A DNA stretch of 64,000 nt. Origin: Streptomyces sp. SA15 (lineage in GTDB: Bacteria; Actinomycetota; Actinomycetes; Streptomycetales; Streptomycetaceae). The first letter of the stretch is position 1; each line of letters begins with the position of its first letter. The notes below the pieces were generated by a model that saw only the letters and a program-made list of their open reading frames with translations, made no database searches and was not told the DNA's origin. The translations under genes were made by a program, and so were the position numbers. The stretch lies in the NCBI RefSeq assembly GCF_002291145.1, contig NZ_NTGE01000197.1, forward strand, positions 124,001 through 188,000, read 5' to 3'. Below are positions 15,356 to 24,246 of the stretch, piece by piece.

Positions 15356-17314
15356 ATGCCGGTCAAGGTCAGCGTCATCGTTCCCGTCTACAACCCGGGG
15401 ACCTACATCGAGGACTGCATCGCCTCGTTGCTGAGGCAGTCGCTGCCTCCCGACGAGTACGAAGTGATCTTCGTCGACGACGGTTCCACCGACGGCACGC
15501 CCGCGCGTCTCGACGCGCTCGCGGCCGAGGAGGACCGGGTGACGGTCGTCCACCAGGAGAACTCCGGGTGGTCGGGCAAGCCCCGCAACGTCGGGATCGC
15601 CGCCGCCAAGGGCGAGTACGTCATGTTCGTCGACAACGACGACTACCTCGGCGACGAGGCCCTGGAGCGGATGTACGACTACGGGGTGGCCAACGGCGCC
15701 GACGTGGTGATCGGCAAGATGGCCGGCCGCGGCCGGCCCGTGCCGGTGGAGCTGTTCCGCCGCAACCATCCGCGGGCCACCGTCGAGAACACCCCGCTGA
15801 TCGACAGCCTCACCCCGCACAAGATGTTCCGCCGGGCCTTCCTCGACGACATCGGCCTGAGGTTTCCGGAGGGCAGGCGGCGCCTGGAGGATCACGTCTT
15901 CGTCACCGAGGCGTTCCTGCGCGCGGACAACGTCTCGGTCCTCAGCGACTACGTCTGCTACTACCACGTCAGGCGGGACGACGCCTCCAACGCGGGCTTC
16001 CAGCGCTTCGACCCGGTCGGGTACTTCAAGAACCTCCGCGAGGCCCTCGATGTCGTGGAGCAGTACACCGAGCCGGGACCGGTGCGCGACAAGCTCCACC
16101 GGCGCTGGCTGCGCAACGAGATGGTCGAGCGCATGCGCGGCAAGCGCCTGCTCGCGCTGCCCGCGGACTACCGCAAGGAGCTGTTCGACGAGATCCACGG
16201 GGTCGTCGTCGAGCGCTTCGGGCCCGGTGTGGCGGCCGGGCTCCAGCCCACACAGCGGATCGTGGCCGCGCTGATCGGTGCCGACCGGTTCGACGACCTC
16301 GTGGCGTTCGCCGATTGGGAGGCGTCGATCGCCCCCAAGGCCGAGCCCGGAAGCATCCGCTGGGAGGACGGCTCCCTGCGGATCGACCTCGCCGCCGAGT
16401 ACACGAGCGGCGGCCGGCCGATGACGTACCCGGCCCGCCCCACCGGCACCCGGCTGGACGGCCCGCCCAAGGACGTCACCGAGGCGGTCGCCTGGGTGGA
16501 GGCCGACAGCGTCGCCCGCTTCGGCACGGCCACGGCCGACTTGCTGCTGCGGGAGCGCTCCAGCGCCGCGCAGTACTTCCAGCCCGTGGAGTTCACCCGC
16601 GAGATCGTTCCGGCGGAGGAGGGCGAGCGCGTCCGGCTGGTGCTGCGCGCCACGGCCACCATCGATCCCGCCACCGCCGCCGGCGGCACCCCGCCGGGTG
16701 CCGGGCTGTGGGACGCCTTCGTCCGCGTCAAGCTGGGCGGCTGGACCAAGGAGTGCCGCCTCGGCCCGGTCCCCCGCAAGGACCGGACGGCCGGGTCCGC
16801 CGGACTGGTCGGCGGCCGTGTGGTGCTGCCGTACTGGACCGAGAAGCAGGCAAGCCTCGCCCTGGACATCGACCGGGCGAGCAAGCGCCTGGGCCTGGGC
16901 CGCCTCACACCCGAGGAGGTCACCATCACCGGCGACCGCCTGAGCGTGCCCCTGACGCTGCACGTCCCCGGCGACACGGAGGTGCGGCTGCGGTTCAGCG
17001 GCGGCAACACCTCCTTCGACGTTCCCGGCACGCTGTCCCCGTCCACTGACGGCTCCGGGGCCACGCTGGCGGCCGTGCTGCCCGTAGGGCGGCTGAAGGG
17101 CGCCGCCTGGCGGGTCGCGCTGTGTCCGGCGCCGGATGCCGACGAGCCGCGCTTCCTCGCGCTGCCGTTCGCCCTGCGCGGCGGGATGGGCGGCGTGCAG
17201 GTGGTGCGCAGGCCGCGCCCCGGCGTCGCACTGCGGCTGGCCCGCAAGGCGCGGCGTGTGCTCGGCAGGATCCGGGGGAAGGCGGTGTCCCGGATCAAGG
17301 CATGGAGGCGATAG
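15356..17314 (+). CDS. Family 2 glycosyltransferase with a long C-terminal region
   Basis: The 652-residue protein begins with a GT-A fold: 'KVSVIVPVYNPGTYIEDCI', 'EVIFVDDGSTDGT' (UDP binding), 'VGIAAAKGEYVMFVDNDDYL' (DxD-like metal site about residue 93-97) and 'EDHVFVTEAFL'. A helical part and a roughly 270-residue beta-rich C-terminal region follow, an arrangement seen in teichoic-acid glycosyltransferases such as TarP/TarS-like enzymes. The tail is strongly basic ('LARKARRVLGRIRGKAVSR'), which suggests membrane association. An open frame extends upstream, but ATG 15356 has GAGGGGGG upstream and starts right at the GT-A strand. It is 3 nt from rmlC, so I infer a rhamnose-related cell-wall glycopolymer role. 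Confidence 0.85.
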   Translation: MPVKVSVIVPVYNPGTYIEDCIASLLRQSLPPDEYEVIFVDDGSTDGTPARLDALAAEEDRVTVVHQENSGWSGKPRNVGIAAAKGEYVMFVDNDDYLGDEALERMYDYGVANGADVVIGKMAGRGRPVPVELFRRNHPRATVENTPLIDSLTPHKMFRRAFLDDIGLRFPEGRRRLEDHVFVTEAFLRADNVSVLSDYVCYYHVRRDDASNAGFQRFDPVGYFKNLREALDVVEQYTEPGPVRDKLHRRWLRNEMVERMRGKRLLALPADYRKELFDEIHGVVVERFGPGVAAGLQPTQRIVAALIGADRFDDLVAFADWEASIAPKAEPGSIRWEDGSLRIDLAAEYTSGGRPMTYPARPTGTRLDGPPKDVTEAVAWVEADSVARFGTATADLLLRERSSAAQYFQPVEFTREIVPAEEGERVRLVLRATATIDPATAAGGTPPGAGLWDAFVRVKLGGWTKECRLGPVPRKDRTAGSAGLVGGRVVLPYWTEKQASLALDIDRASKRLGLGRLTPEEVTITGDRLSVPLTLHVPGDTEVRLRFSGGNTSFDVPGTLSPSTDGSGATLAAVLPVGRLKGAAWRVALCPAPDADEPRFLALPFALRGGMGGVQVVRRPRPGVALRLARKARRVLGRIRGKAVSRIKAWRR

Positions 17315-17317
17315 AAG

Positions 17318-17926
17318 ATGCGTTCCTTGGGAATCGAGGGGGCCTGGGTGCTGGAGCCCAAGGTCTTCCCCGACGAGCGGGGCACCTTCCACGAGTGGTA
17401 CCGCGGGGAGGAGTTCCGCGAGGCCACCGGCTACGACCTGTCCCTCGCGCAGGCCAACTGCTCGGTCTCCCGCCGGGGCGTCCTGCGCGGGGTGCACTTC
17501 TCCGACGTGCCGCCCGGCCAGGCCAAGTACGTCACCTGTGCGCGCGGCGCCGTGCTCGACGTGGTGGTCGACCTGCGCGTGGGATCGCCCACGTTCGGGC
17601 AGTGGGAGGCGGTGCGGCTGGACGACGACAGCCGGCACGCCGTGTTCCTCGCGGAGGGGCTCGGACACGCCTTCATGGCGCTCACCGACGACGCGACCGT
17701 GGTGTACCTCTGCTCGACGGGCTACGCGCCGGACCGCGAGCACGGCGTGCACCCGCTGGACGCGGACCTCGGCATCGAGTGGCCCGAGGGCGTCCCGCCG
17801 CTGCTGTCCCCGAAGGACGAGCAGGCGCCGTCGCTGGCGGAGGCGGAGCGGTCGGGTCTGCTGCCGTCGTACGCCGTCTGCTCCGCCTACTACGAGGGCC
17901 TGCGCGGCGGGAACGCCGGAGCCTGA
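17318..17926 (+). CDS. rmlC: dTDP-4-dehydrorhamnose 3,5-epimerase
   Basis: The 202-residue cupin has the RmlC signature: 'FPDERGTFHEWYRGEEF' (start), 'LAQANCSVSRRGVLRGVHF' with the catalytic His in 'RGVHF' (about residue 65), 'KYVTCARGAVLDVVVDLR', 'AEGLGHAFMAL' and 'VVYLCSTGYAPDREHGV'. It epimerises C3 and C5 of dTDP-4-keto-6-deoxyglucose, the third step to dTDP-L-rhamnose. It follows the glycosyltransferase by 3 nt on the plus strand and faces rmlABD; the four rml genes together give the complete pathway. A strong bidirectional terminator follows. Confidence 0.96.
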   Translation: MRSLGIEGAWVLEPKVFPDERGTFHEWYRGEEFREATGYDLSLAQANCSVSRRGVLRGVHFSDVPPGQAKYVTCARGAVLDVVVDLRVGSPTFGQWEAVRLDDDSRHAVFLAEGLGHAFMALTDDATVVYLCSTGYAPDREHGVHPLDADLGIEWPEGVPPLLSPKDEQAPSLAEAERSGLLPSYAVCSAYYEGLRGGNAGA

Positions 17927-17935
17927 CCCGGTACG

Positions 17936-17974
17936 ACGGAACCCCGGCCGCTCTCACAGCGGCCGGGGTTCCGT
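17936..17974. terminator. Perfect 17-bp stem between convergent rmlC and methyltransferase genes
   Basis: ACGGAACCCCGGCCGCT (17936-17952) pairs exactly with 17958-17974 around a 5-nt loop (CTCAC). It sits 10 nt after the rmlC stop and 14 nt before the end of the minus-strand methyltransferase gene, so it can end transcription from both sides. Confidence 0.9.
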
Positions 17975-17987
17975 GCGTGGGGCTTGC

Positions 17988-18791
17988 TCAGCTGGTGACG
18001 GAGATCTTCTCCAGCGCGGTGCGCAGCGGCTCCAGGCCGCGGGAGCGCGGCACGCCGAGGTTGCGGGCCTTCACCATGGCGCGCCAGAACGGCGCCTCCA
18101 CCAGCGTCTCGGGCTGCACCGCCCGCACCCGTTCCAGGATCGCCTCGGGGACCTTCTGCGGGTCCGGCACGTTGTACTCGGCCATGATCTCGTCGTACTT
18201 GTCGTGCAGCACGGTGTTGCCGGGGTCGGCACCGAAGACGACGAGTTGTCCGGTGGGCTGGGTGTCGACCTGGACGGTGACCAGGTCGGGACGGTACCGG
18301 TTGAGGATCTCCTGGACCTTGTAGACGTCACCGGTCCAGGCGCCGGTGTGCCGGTCGCGGGCCGCCTCGTCGATGTTGCGCGGCAGCATGTCGTCGAGGA
18401 CGATCACGCTCGACCAGTCGGAGTGCTTCTCCACGTTCATGAAGTCGCGCAGCGCGTACTCGAACAGGTGCATACCGTCGATGAACGCCAGGTCGAGGGT
18501 CGTACGCCGCCAGTACCCGATCGGGCTGCGGCCCCGGCGCAAATTGCGCACCGGGTGACGGCCGCCCTTCAAATGGGCCAGCGGATTGTCGCGGGCGAAG
18601 AAGTCGTCACTGGTGGCCTTCACCAGGTGGACGTCGCACTTGATTTCCGTGACCACCTTGAAGGCGGGGTCGATGGCGATACTGGGGACACGGGACAGCG
18701 TCAGGCTCCGGCCGTCGTTGACACCGATCTCCAGGTAGTTGCGGTTGGCGCTGACCTTGTGCAGCTCCCGCAGGAACTCATGGCGTTTCAC
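17988..18791 (-). CDS. Class I SAM-dependent methyltransferase of the rhamnose locus
   Basis: The 267-residue protein has motif I 'NRNYLEIGVNDGRSL' near its N-terminus, and 'LDLAFIDGMHLFEYALRDF' and 'SSVIVLDDMLPR' typical of Methyltransf_24-like enzymes. It probably methylates a sugar or a surface glycan. The frame is open to 19160, but GTG 18791 has AAGGAG upstream and overlaps the rmlD stop by 14 nt, so it is translated as the last gene of rmlA-rmlB-rmlD. I infer an O-methyltransferase that modifies rhamnose in a glycopolymer. The acceptor cannot be told from sequence. Confidence 0.82.
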   Translation of the reverse strand: MKRHEFLRELHKVSANRNYLEIGVNDGRSLTLSRVPSIAIDPAFKVVTEIKCDVHLVKATSDDFFARDNPLAHLKGGRHPVRNLRRGRSPIGYWRRTTLDLAFIDGMHLFEYALRDFMNVEKHSDWSSVIVLDDMLPRNIDEAARDRHTGAWTGDVYKVQEILNRYRPDLVTVQVDTQPTGQLVVFGADPGNTVLHDKYDEIMAEYNVPDPQKVPEAILERVRAVQPETLVEAPFWRAMVKARNLGVPRSRGLEPLRTALEKISVTS

Positions 18792-19662
18792 GCAGGGACT
18801 CCTTGCGGATCCGGGTAATTGCTTCGTGCAGAGCGGTACGCCAGTCACGCAGCGGCGGCAGGCCGAGCCGCTGCCAGCGGCCGTGCGCGAGGGCGCTGTA
18901 TGCGGGGCGCGGCGCGGGCCGTGGGAAGGCCGCGCTGCTGACGGGGCGCACCCGGTCCGGGTCGGCCCCGAGGTGCGCGAACACCTCGCGGGCCAGTTCG
19001 TACCAGGTGGCCTCGCCGGAACTCGTGGCGTGCAGGACGCCGCTCGCGTCGCGGCCCACCCGGGGGCCGAGGTCCGCGATGCGTTCGGCGACGTCCGCGC
19101 TCCAGGTCGGCTGTCCGCGCTGGTCGTCGACGACGTCGACGGTGTCGCGGCGGGCTTCAAGCTCGGTCATCGTACGGACGAAGCTGCGGCCGTGGACTCC
19201 ATAGAGCCAGGCGGTGCGTACGACGACGCCCGCGCCGGGCAGTTCGCGCAGCACGGCCTGTTCTCCGGCCAGCTTGGTGCGGCCGTAGGCCGTGCGCGGG
19301 GCGGGCGGGTGGTCCTCGGGGTAGGGGGTGGTGCGGGTGTCGCCGGGGAAGACGTAGTCGGTGGATATGTGGACCAGTCGCGTACCCCGCCCGGCGGCGG
19401 CGCGGGCGAGCAGCCGGGGTCCGTCGCCGTTGATCCGCAGCGCCCGTTCCTCGTCGCTCTCGGCGTCGTCGACGGCCGTGTACGCGGCGCAGTTGACCAC
19501 GATGTCGGGCCGGTGCTCGGCGAACGCCCCCTCGACGGCGTCGGCGCGGGTGATGTCCAGGGCGGTGCGGTCCAGCCCCGTCACCTCCTCGCCGCGGCGC
19601 AGGAGTTCGTCCACCATGTCGTGGCCGAGCATGCCGCCCGCGCCGGTGACCAGCCACCTCAT
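18778..19662 (-). CDS. rmlD: dTDP-4-dehydrorhamnose reductase
   Basis: The 294-residue short-chain dehydrogenase starts with the Rossmann motif 'WLVTGAGGMLGHDMV'. It contains 'VVNCAAYTAVDDAESDEE', 'STDYVFPGD' and 'PRTAYGRTKLAGEQAVL', with the catalytic YxxxK in 'AYGRTK'. RmlD reduces the 4-keto group in the last step to dTDP-L-rhamnose. ATG 19662 overlaps the rmlB stop (ATGA), and the gene overlaps the methyltransferase at its 3' end, giving a tight operon. Confidence 0.95.
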   Translation of the reverse strand: MRWLVTGAGGMLGHDMVDELLRRGEEVTGLDRTALDITRADAVEGAFAEHRPDIVVNCAAYTAVDDAESDEERALRINGDGPRLLARAAAGRGTRLVHISTDYVFPGDTRTTPYPEDHPPAPRTAYGRTKLAGEQAVLRELPGAGVVVRTAWLYGVHGRSFVRTMTELEARRDTVDVVDDQRGQPTWSADVAERIADLGPRVGRDASGVLHATSSGEATWYELAREVFAHLGADPDRVRPVSSAAFPRPAPRPAYSALAHGRWQRLGLPPLRDWRTALHEAITRIRKESLRETP

Positions 19663-20636
19663 GACAGTCCCTGGGCGCGTCGCTTCAGCGGCTCCCACCA
19701 GGCGCGGTTGTCCCGGTACCAGGCGACGGTGTCCGCGAGGCCGGCCGCGAAGTCGTGCCGGGGGCGGTAGCCGAGCTCGGTGCGGGCCTTGGACCAGTCG
19801 ACGGAGTAGCGCAGGTCGTGGCCCTTGCGGTCGGTGACGTACTCCACGCTGTCCCAGTCGGCGCCGCAGGCCTCGAGCAGCAGGCCGGTCAGCTCCTTGT
19901 TGCTCAGTTCGGTGCCGCCGCCGATGTTGTACACCTCGCCGGGACGGCCCTCGGTCCGCACCAGCTCGACGCCCTGGCAGTGGTCCTCGACGTGCAGCCA
20001 GTCACGGACGTTGAGGCCCTCGCCGTAGAGGGGGACCTTCTTCCCTTCGAGCAGGTTGGTGACGAACAGCGGGATGACCTTCTCGGGGAACTGGTGCGGC
20101 CCGTAGTTGTTGGAGCAACGGGTGACGCGGACGTCCAGGCCGTGGGTGCGGTGGTAGGCGAGGGCCAGCAGGTCGGAGGAGGCCTTGGACGCGGAGTAGG
20201 GCGAGTTGGGGCTGAGCGGGTGGGTCTCGGGCCAGGAGCCCTGCTCGATGGAGCCGTAGACCTCGTCGGTGGAGATGTGCACGAAGGTCTCCACGCCCTG
20301 GCGCAGGGCCCCCTCCAGCAGGGTCTGCGTGCCCACCACGTTGGTGAGGACGAAATCGTCCGCCCCGCTGATCGAGCGGTCGACGTGCGACTCGGCGGCG
20401 AAGTGCACCACTTGGTCGGCGTCGGCCATCAGCTTGTCGACGAGTTCGGCGTCACGGATGTCGCCCTGCACGAACTCCAGCCGGGGATGGTCGAGTTGGA
20501 GATTGTCGAGGGTGCCGGCGTAGGTGAGCTTGTCCAGCACCGTGATCCTGGGCGCGTCGGGTTCGTCGGAGGCGAGGAGCCTGCGGACGTATGCGGAGCC
20601 GATGAACCCGGCGGCGCCGGTGACGAGGAGGTTCAT
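19659..20636 (-). CDS. rmlB: dTDP-glucose 4,6-dehydratase
   Basis: The 325-residue extended SDR protein begins 'MNLLVTGAAGFIGSAYVRRL' and contains 'LTYAGTLDNL', 'HFAAESHVDRSI', 'ISTDEVYGSIEQGSW', 'PYSASKASSDLLALAYHRTH' and 'RCSNNYGPHQFPEKVIPLF', all diagnostic of RmlB. It converts dTDP-glucose to dTDP-4-keto-6-deoxyglucose with bound NAD. The start at 20636 overlaps the rmlA stop (ATGA). The reading frame continues upstream but has no homology there. Confidence 0.97.
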   Translation of the reverse strand: MNLLVTGAAGFIGSAYVRRLLASDEPDAPRITVLDKLTYAGTLDNLQLDHPRLEFVQGDIRDAELVDKLMADADQVVHFAAESHVDRSISGADDFVLTNVVGTQTLLEGALRQGVETFVHISTDEVYGSIEQGSWPETHPLSPNSPYSASKASSDLLALAYHRTHGLDVRVTRCSNNYGPHQFPEKVIPLFVTNLLEGKKVPLYGEGLNVRDWLHVEDHCQGVELVRTEGRPGEVYNIGGGTELSNKELTGLLLEACGADWDSVEYVTDRKGHDLRYSVDWSKARTELGYRPRHDFAAGLADTVAWYRDNRAWWEPLKRRAQGLS

Positions 20637-21700
20637 GAATGGATCTGCACCTTGCTGTGGTCTCCGAGGACGAGGCGGTGGGCGCTGGGCACACTGGGTG
20701 CCGGGGTCACCTCGACATGGCGGCCGATCAGTGAGGACTCGATCCTGCCCACCCCGTGGATCGAGGAGTCGCGCAGCACGATGGAGAACTCCAGCTCGCT
20801 GTCGGTGATCCGGCAGTCCTCCGCGACGGAGGTGAAGGGGCCGACGTAGGAGTCGCTGACCATGGTTCCGGCGCCGATGACGGCGGGGCCGACGATGCGT
20901 GAGTTCACGATGCGCGCCCCTTCCTCCACCACGACCCGGCCGATGGTCTCGGTCGCCTCGTCCACCTCGCCGTCGATACGTCGGTCGAGGCTCTCCAGGA
21001 CCATCCGGTTCACCTCGAGCATGTCCGAGACGTTCCCGGTGTCCTTCCAGTAGCCCTTGATGATCGTGGAGCGTACGTCGGCGCGGGTGTCGATCAGCTG
21101 CTGGATGGCGTGGGTGATCTCCAGCTCGCCGCGCCAGGATGGCTCGATGGAGCGGACCGCCTCGTGGATCAGAGGCGTGAACAGGTACACCCCGACCAGG
21201 GCGAGGTCGCTCTTGGGGTGCTCGGGCTTCTCCTCCAGGCCGACGACCTGCCCGTCGGGGTCGAGTTCGGCGACGCCGAAGGAGCGGGGGTCGGGCACGC
21301 GGGTGAGCAGGATCTGGGCGTCGGGCCGGTTCCCGCGGAACTCCTCGACGAGGTCGGTGATGCCGCCGACGATGAAGTTGTCGCCCAGGTACATCACGAA
21401 GTCGTCGTCGCCGAGATAGTCCCGGGCGATGTGTACCGCGTGGGCGAGTCCCAGAGGGCGTTCCTGTGGGATGTAGGTGATCTTCAGACCGAACTGCGAT
21501 CCGTCGCCGACCGCCTCCTCGATCTCCGCGGCGGTGTCGCCGACGATCATTCCGACGTCGGTGATACCGGCCGCGGCTATGGATTCCAGGCCGTAGAACA
21601 GAACAGCCTTGTTCGCCACGGGAACCAGTTGCTTGGCCGAGGTATGCGTGATCGGCCTCAACCGCGTACCGGCACCGCCGGACAGCACGAGAGCCTTCAT
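20633..21700 (-). CDS. rmlA: Glucose-1-phosphate thymidylyltransferase (long StrD type)
   Basis: The 355-residue protein carries 'KALVLSGGAGTRLRPIT' (nucleotidyltransferase loop), 'LGLAHAVHIARDYLGDDDF', 'MYLGDNFI' and 'YWKDTGNVSDMLEVNR', with a C-terminal left-handed-helix part. That matches the 355-residue StrD/Gra-orf16-like class rather than the short 290-residue RmlA. It makes dTDP-glucose from dTTP and glucose-1-phosphate. The start is ATG 21700, with ATG 21712 as alternative; neither has a strong ribosome site. It is first in the operon. Confidence 0.95.
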   Translation of the reverse strand: MKALVLSGGAGTRLRPITHTSAKQLVPVANKAVLFYGLESIAAAGITDVGMIVGDTAAEIEEAVGDGSQFGLKITYIPQERPLGLAHAVHIARDYLGDDDFVMYLGDNFIVGGITDLVEEFRGNRPDAQILLTRVPDPRSFGVAELDPDGQVVGLEEKPEHPKSDLALVGVYLFTPLIHEAVRSIEPSWRGELEITHAIQQLIDTRADVRSTIIKGYWKDTGNVSDMLEVNRMVLESLDRRIDGEVDEATETIGRVVVEEGARIVNSRIVGPAVIGAGTMVSDSYVGPFTSVAEDCRITDSELEFSIVLRDSSIHGVGRIESSLIGRHVEVTPAPSVPSAHRLVLGDHSKVQIHS

Positions 21701-22186
21701 CTGCGCCACCATAGTGCGTCACCCAGGGAACGGACCATGGCGGGGGTGTGGCTTCTCGGTTACGGCAGCAGAGGGCTCCAGGTTACGGCGGCAGGGAGTC
21801 GTTGGTCACGGGCTCGGGTGGTCAGTCCTCGCCGCGGAAAATGTTCCCCTCGGATTCCGGGCGGGCCGTGCGCGGTGTGCTCCGGTCCTCTACCGCCGGG
21901 AGGCAGGTCCACAGGGCGCGTTCGCGCCGTAGGCGGCGGGCCCTGGACCAGCCCGTCTCGGGCCGTCGGACAACGGGTTTGTGCTCACTGGTCTGCGCGG
22001 TCACGGCGTTTCATCTTCCTTCTGAGTCCGTCGCCGCCGCCGGCCCTCTTCAGGGCCGGCGGCGCTCCGTCCTTGTCGTGCTGTGCCAACGAGTCCCCTG
22101 TGGTGATCCGCTCAAACAACAGGGCGTGGCGCGAACGGCTCCCCAGGTGGCGGCGGTAGCGTCGCCGCGGTCCAGAGAGGAGGACA
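21701..22186. terminator. 486-nt divergent spacer with a perfect 13-bp hairpin
   Basis: This spacer separates divergent rmlA and ctaD. It contains a perfect stem, CGCCGCCGGCCCT (22035-22047) with 22052-22064 and a 4-nt loop CTTC, 122 nt before the ctaD start. It could be an attenuator in the ctaD leader or a terminator for a short unseen transcript. A 60-codon minus-strand frame at 22004-21822 (GTG start) exists but shows nothing recognisable. I see no clear -10/-35 pair. Confidence 0.5.
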
Positions 22187-23860
22187 ATGACGGATTTGTC
22201 GGAACATGGCGGGGTCGCCCAGGGACCCGACGTCCGCGAGCGCTCGCTCGGCAGGGCGGTGCTGCGCTGGACCTCGACGACCGACCACAAGGTGATCGGC
22301 CGTCTGTACATGGTCACGGCCTTCGGCTTCTTCCTCCTGGGCGGTCTGCTGGCCATGGCCATACGGGCCGAACTCGCGGGCCCCGGGATGCAGTTCATGA
22401 ACGAGCACGTCTACAACCAGCTCTTCACGATCCACGGCACGATCATGATGCTGCTGTTCGCGACCCCGATGTTCGCCGGCTTCGCCAACGTCGTGATGCC
22501 CCTGCAGATCGGCGCCCCGGACCTGGCCTTCCCGCGGCTCAACGCGCTGTCGTACTGGATGTACCTCTTCGGCGGGCTGATGGTCGTCGCGGGCTTCGTC
22601 GTCCCCGGCGGGGCGGCGGCGTTCGGCTGGTTCGCCTACGCCCCGCTGAACAGCGCCTACCACTCCCCCGGCGCGGGCGGCGACCTGTGGGTGATGGGGC
22701 TGGTGGTGACGGGCGTGTCGACGACACTGACCGCGGTCAACTTCATCGCCACCATCATGTGTCTGCGGGCCCCCGGCATGACCATGTTCCGGATGCCGAT
22801 CTTCACCTGGAACGTGCTGTTCACCTCGATCCTCGTGCTGCCGTCGTTTCCCGTGCTCACCGCCGCGCTGCTGGCCCTGGAGACGGACCGGAAGTTCGGC
22901 GCGCACGTCTTCGACGCGACGAACGGCGGGGCGATCCTGTGGCAGCACCTGTTCTGGTTCTTCGGGCATCCCGAGGTCTACATCGTGGCCCTGCCGTTCT
23001 TCGGGGTCATCACGGAGATCATCCCGGTGTTCTCGCGCAAGCCGCTGTTCGGCTATCTGCCGCTGATCGGCGCGACCGTCACGATCACCATGCTGTCCGC
23101 GGTCGTGTGGGCGCACCACATGTTCGCCACCGGCGCCGTGCTGCTGCCGTTCTTCTCGCTGATGTCGTTCCTGATCGCCGTGCCCACCGGGATCAAGTTC
23201 TTCGTCTGGATCGGCACCATGTACAGGGGGTCGTTGTCGTTCGAGACGCCGATGCTGTGGGCGCAGGGCTTTTTGGTGTCGTTCCTGCTGGGCGGTCTGA
23301 GCGGGGTGATCATCGCCTCGCCGCCGCTGGACTTCCACCTCACCGACTCGTACTTCATCGTGGCGCATCTGCACTACGTGCTGTTCGGCACCGTGGTGTT
23401 CGCGATGTTCGCCGGGTTCTACTTCTGGTGGCCGAAGTTCACCGGGAAGATGCTCGACGAGCGGCTGGGCAAGCTGCACTTCTGGCTGCTGTTCCCGGCG
23501 TTCCAGCTCACCTTCCTGGTACACCACTGGCTGGGCGAGGAGGGCATGCCCCGCCGGTACGCCGACTACCTGGCCGCCGACGGCTTCACCGTGCTCAACT
23601 CCCTGTCGTCGGCGGGGTCGTTCCTTCTCGGGGTGTCCACCCTGCCCTTCCTGTACAACGTCTGGCTCACCGCCCGCTACGGGCGGCCCGTGACCGTGGA
23701 CGACCCCTGGGGGTACGGGCGGGGGCTGGAGTGGGCGACCGGGTGTCCGCCGCCGCGGCACAACTTCTTCGCGCTGCCCCGGGTGCGGTCCGAGGCTCCG
23801 GCGTTCGATCTGCACCATCCTGGGATCATCCAGGAGGAGAAGGAGCGGGGGCTGCGATGA
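22187..23860 (+). CDS. ctaD: Cytochrome c oxidase subunit I (additional copy)
   Basis: The 557-residue, 12-helix protein has the haem-copper oxidase ligands: the low-spin haem His in 'FTIHGTIMMLLFATP', CuB His with the cross-link Tyr in 'WFFGHPEVYI', the His pair in 'WAHHMFATG', and the haem a3/a His in 'VAHLHYVLFGT'. It is the catalytic, proton-pumping subunit of an aa3-type oxidase. The ATG has a strong AGAGGAGGA ribosome site. It is followed with ATGA overlap by a subunit IV gene, but no ctaC, ctaE or qcrCAB genes are next to it. It is thus a satellite copy, not the main respiratory cluster. Confidence 0.97.
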   Translation: MTDLSEHGGVAQGPDVRERSLGRAVLRWTSTTDHKVIGRLYMVTAFGFFLLGGLLAMAIRAELAGPGMQFMNEHVYNQLFTIHGTIMMLLFATPMFAGFANVVMPLQIGAPDLAFPRLNALSYWMYLFGGLMVVAGFVVPGGAAAFGWFAYAPLNSAYHSPGAGGDLWVMGLVVTGVSTTLTAVNFIATIMCLRAPGMTMFRMPIFTWNVLFTSILVLPSFPVLTAALLALETDRKFGAHVFDATNGGAILWQHLFWFFGHPEVYIVALPFFGVITEIIPVFSRKPLFGYLPLIGATVTITMLSAVVWAHHMFATGAVLLPFFSLMSFLIAVPTGIKFFVWIGTMYRGSLSFETPMLWAQGFLVSFLLGGLSGVIIASPPLDFHLTDSYFIVAHLHYVLFGTVVFAMFAGFYFWWPKFTGKMLDERLGKLHFWLLFPAFQLTFLVHHWLGEEGMPRRYADYLAADGFTVLNSLSSAGSFLLGVSTLPFLYNVWLTARYGRPVTVDDPWGYGRGLEWATGCPPPRHNFFALPRVRSEAPAFDLHHPGIIQEEKERGLR

Positions 23861-24246
23861 GGACCGAGGCCTTGCTGTTCGGTGTGGTGGCGTTGTTCTT
23901 CGCGGGAGTGGCCGCCCTGTACGGCTGGTGGTCCGAGGAGCCGGCCGGGACGGCGGTGCTGGTGATCGCGTTCCTGATGGCCGCCGTCGTCTCCTTCTTC
24001 AGCGCGGTGCAGTACCGCCGGAAGGGGCGGCGCCCGCAGGACCGCGGCGACGCCGAAGTGGCCGACGGCGCGGGCCCGTTGGAGTTCTTCCCGCCGGACA
24101 GCCGGTGGCCGGTGGTCACGGCCCTGGGTTTCGCGGTGGCCGCCACGGGGGTGGTCTACGGGCTGTGGCTGTTCCTCATCGGGTGCGCCGTGCTGGCCCG
24201 CGGCGTTCTGGGGCTTGTGTTCCAGTACGTCGACCGGGAGGGATGA
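23857..24246 (+). CDS. ctaF: Actinobacterial cytochrome c oxidase subunit IV (CtaF-like)
   Basis: The 129-residue protein has four predicted membrane helices ('LLFGVVALFFAGVAALYGWW', 'TAVLVIAFLMAAVVSFF' and two C-terminal ones) with the cytoplasmic loop 'EFFPPDSRWPVV' that is typical of CtaF. It overlaps ctaD (ATGA) and should be a structural subunit of the same oxidase. Its 3' end overlaps the convergent cytochrome b gene by 71 nt. Confidence 0.88.
   Translation: MRTEALLFGVVALFFAGVAALYGWWSEEPAGTAVLVIAFLMAAVVSFFSAVQYRRKGRRPQDRGDAEVADGAGPLEFFPPDSRWPVVTALGFAVAATGVVYGLWLFLIGCAVLARGVLGLVFQYVDREG

Noticed and set aside
21822..22004. 60-codon minus-strand frame in the rmlA-ctaD spacer
   Set aside because: Arg-rich, no homology recognised, and its ribosome site is poorly placed; kept only as a remark in the spacer entry.
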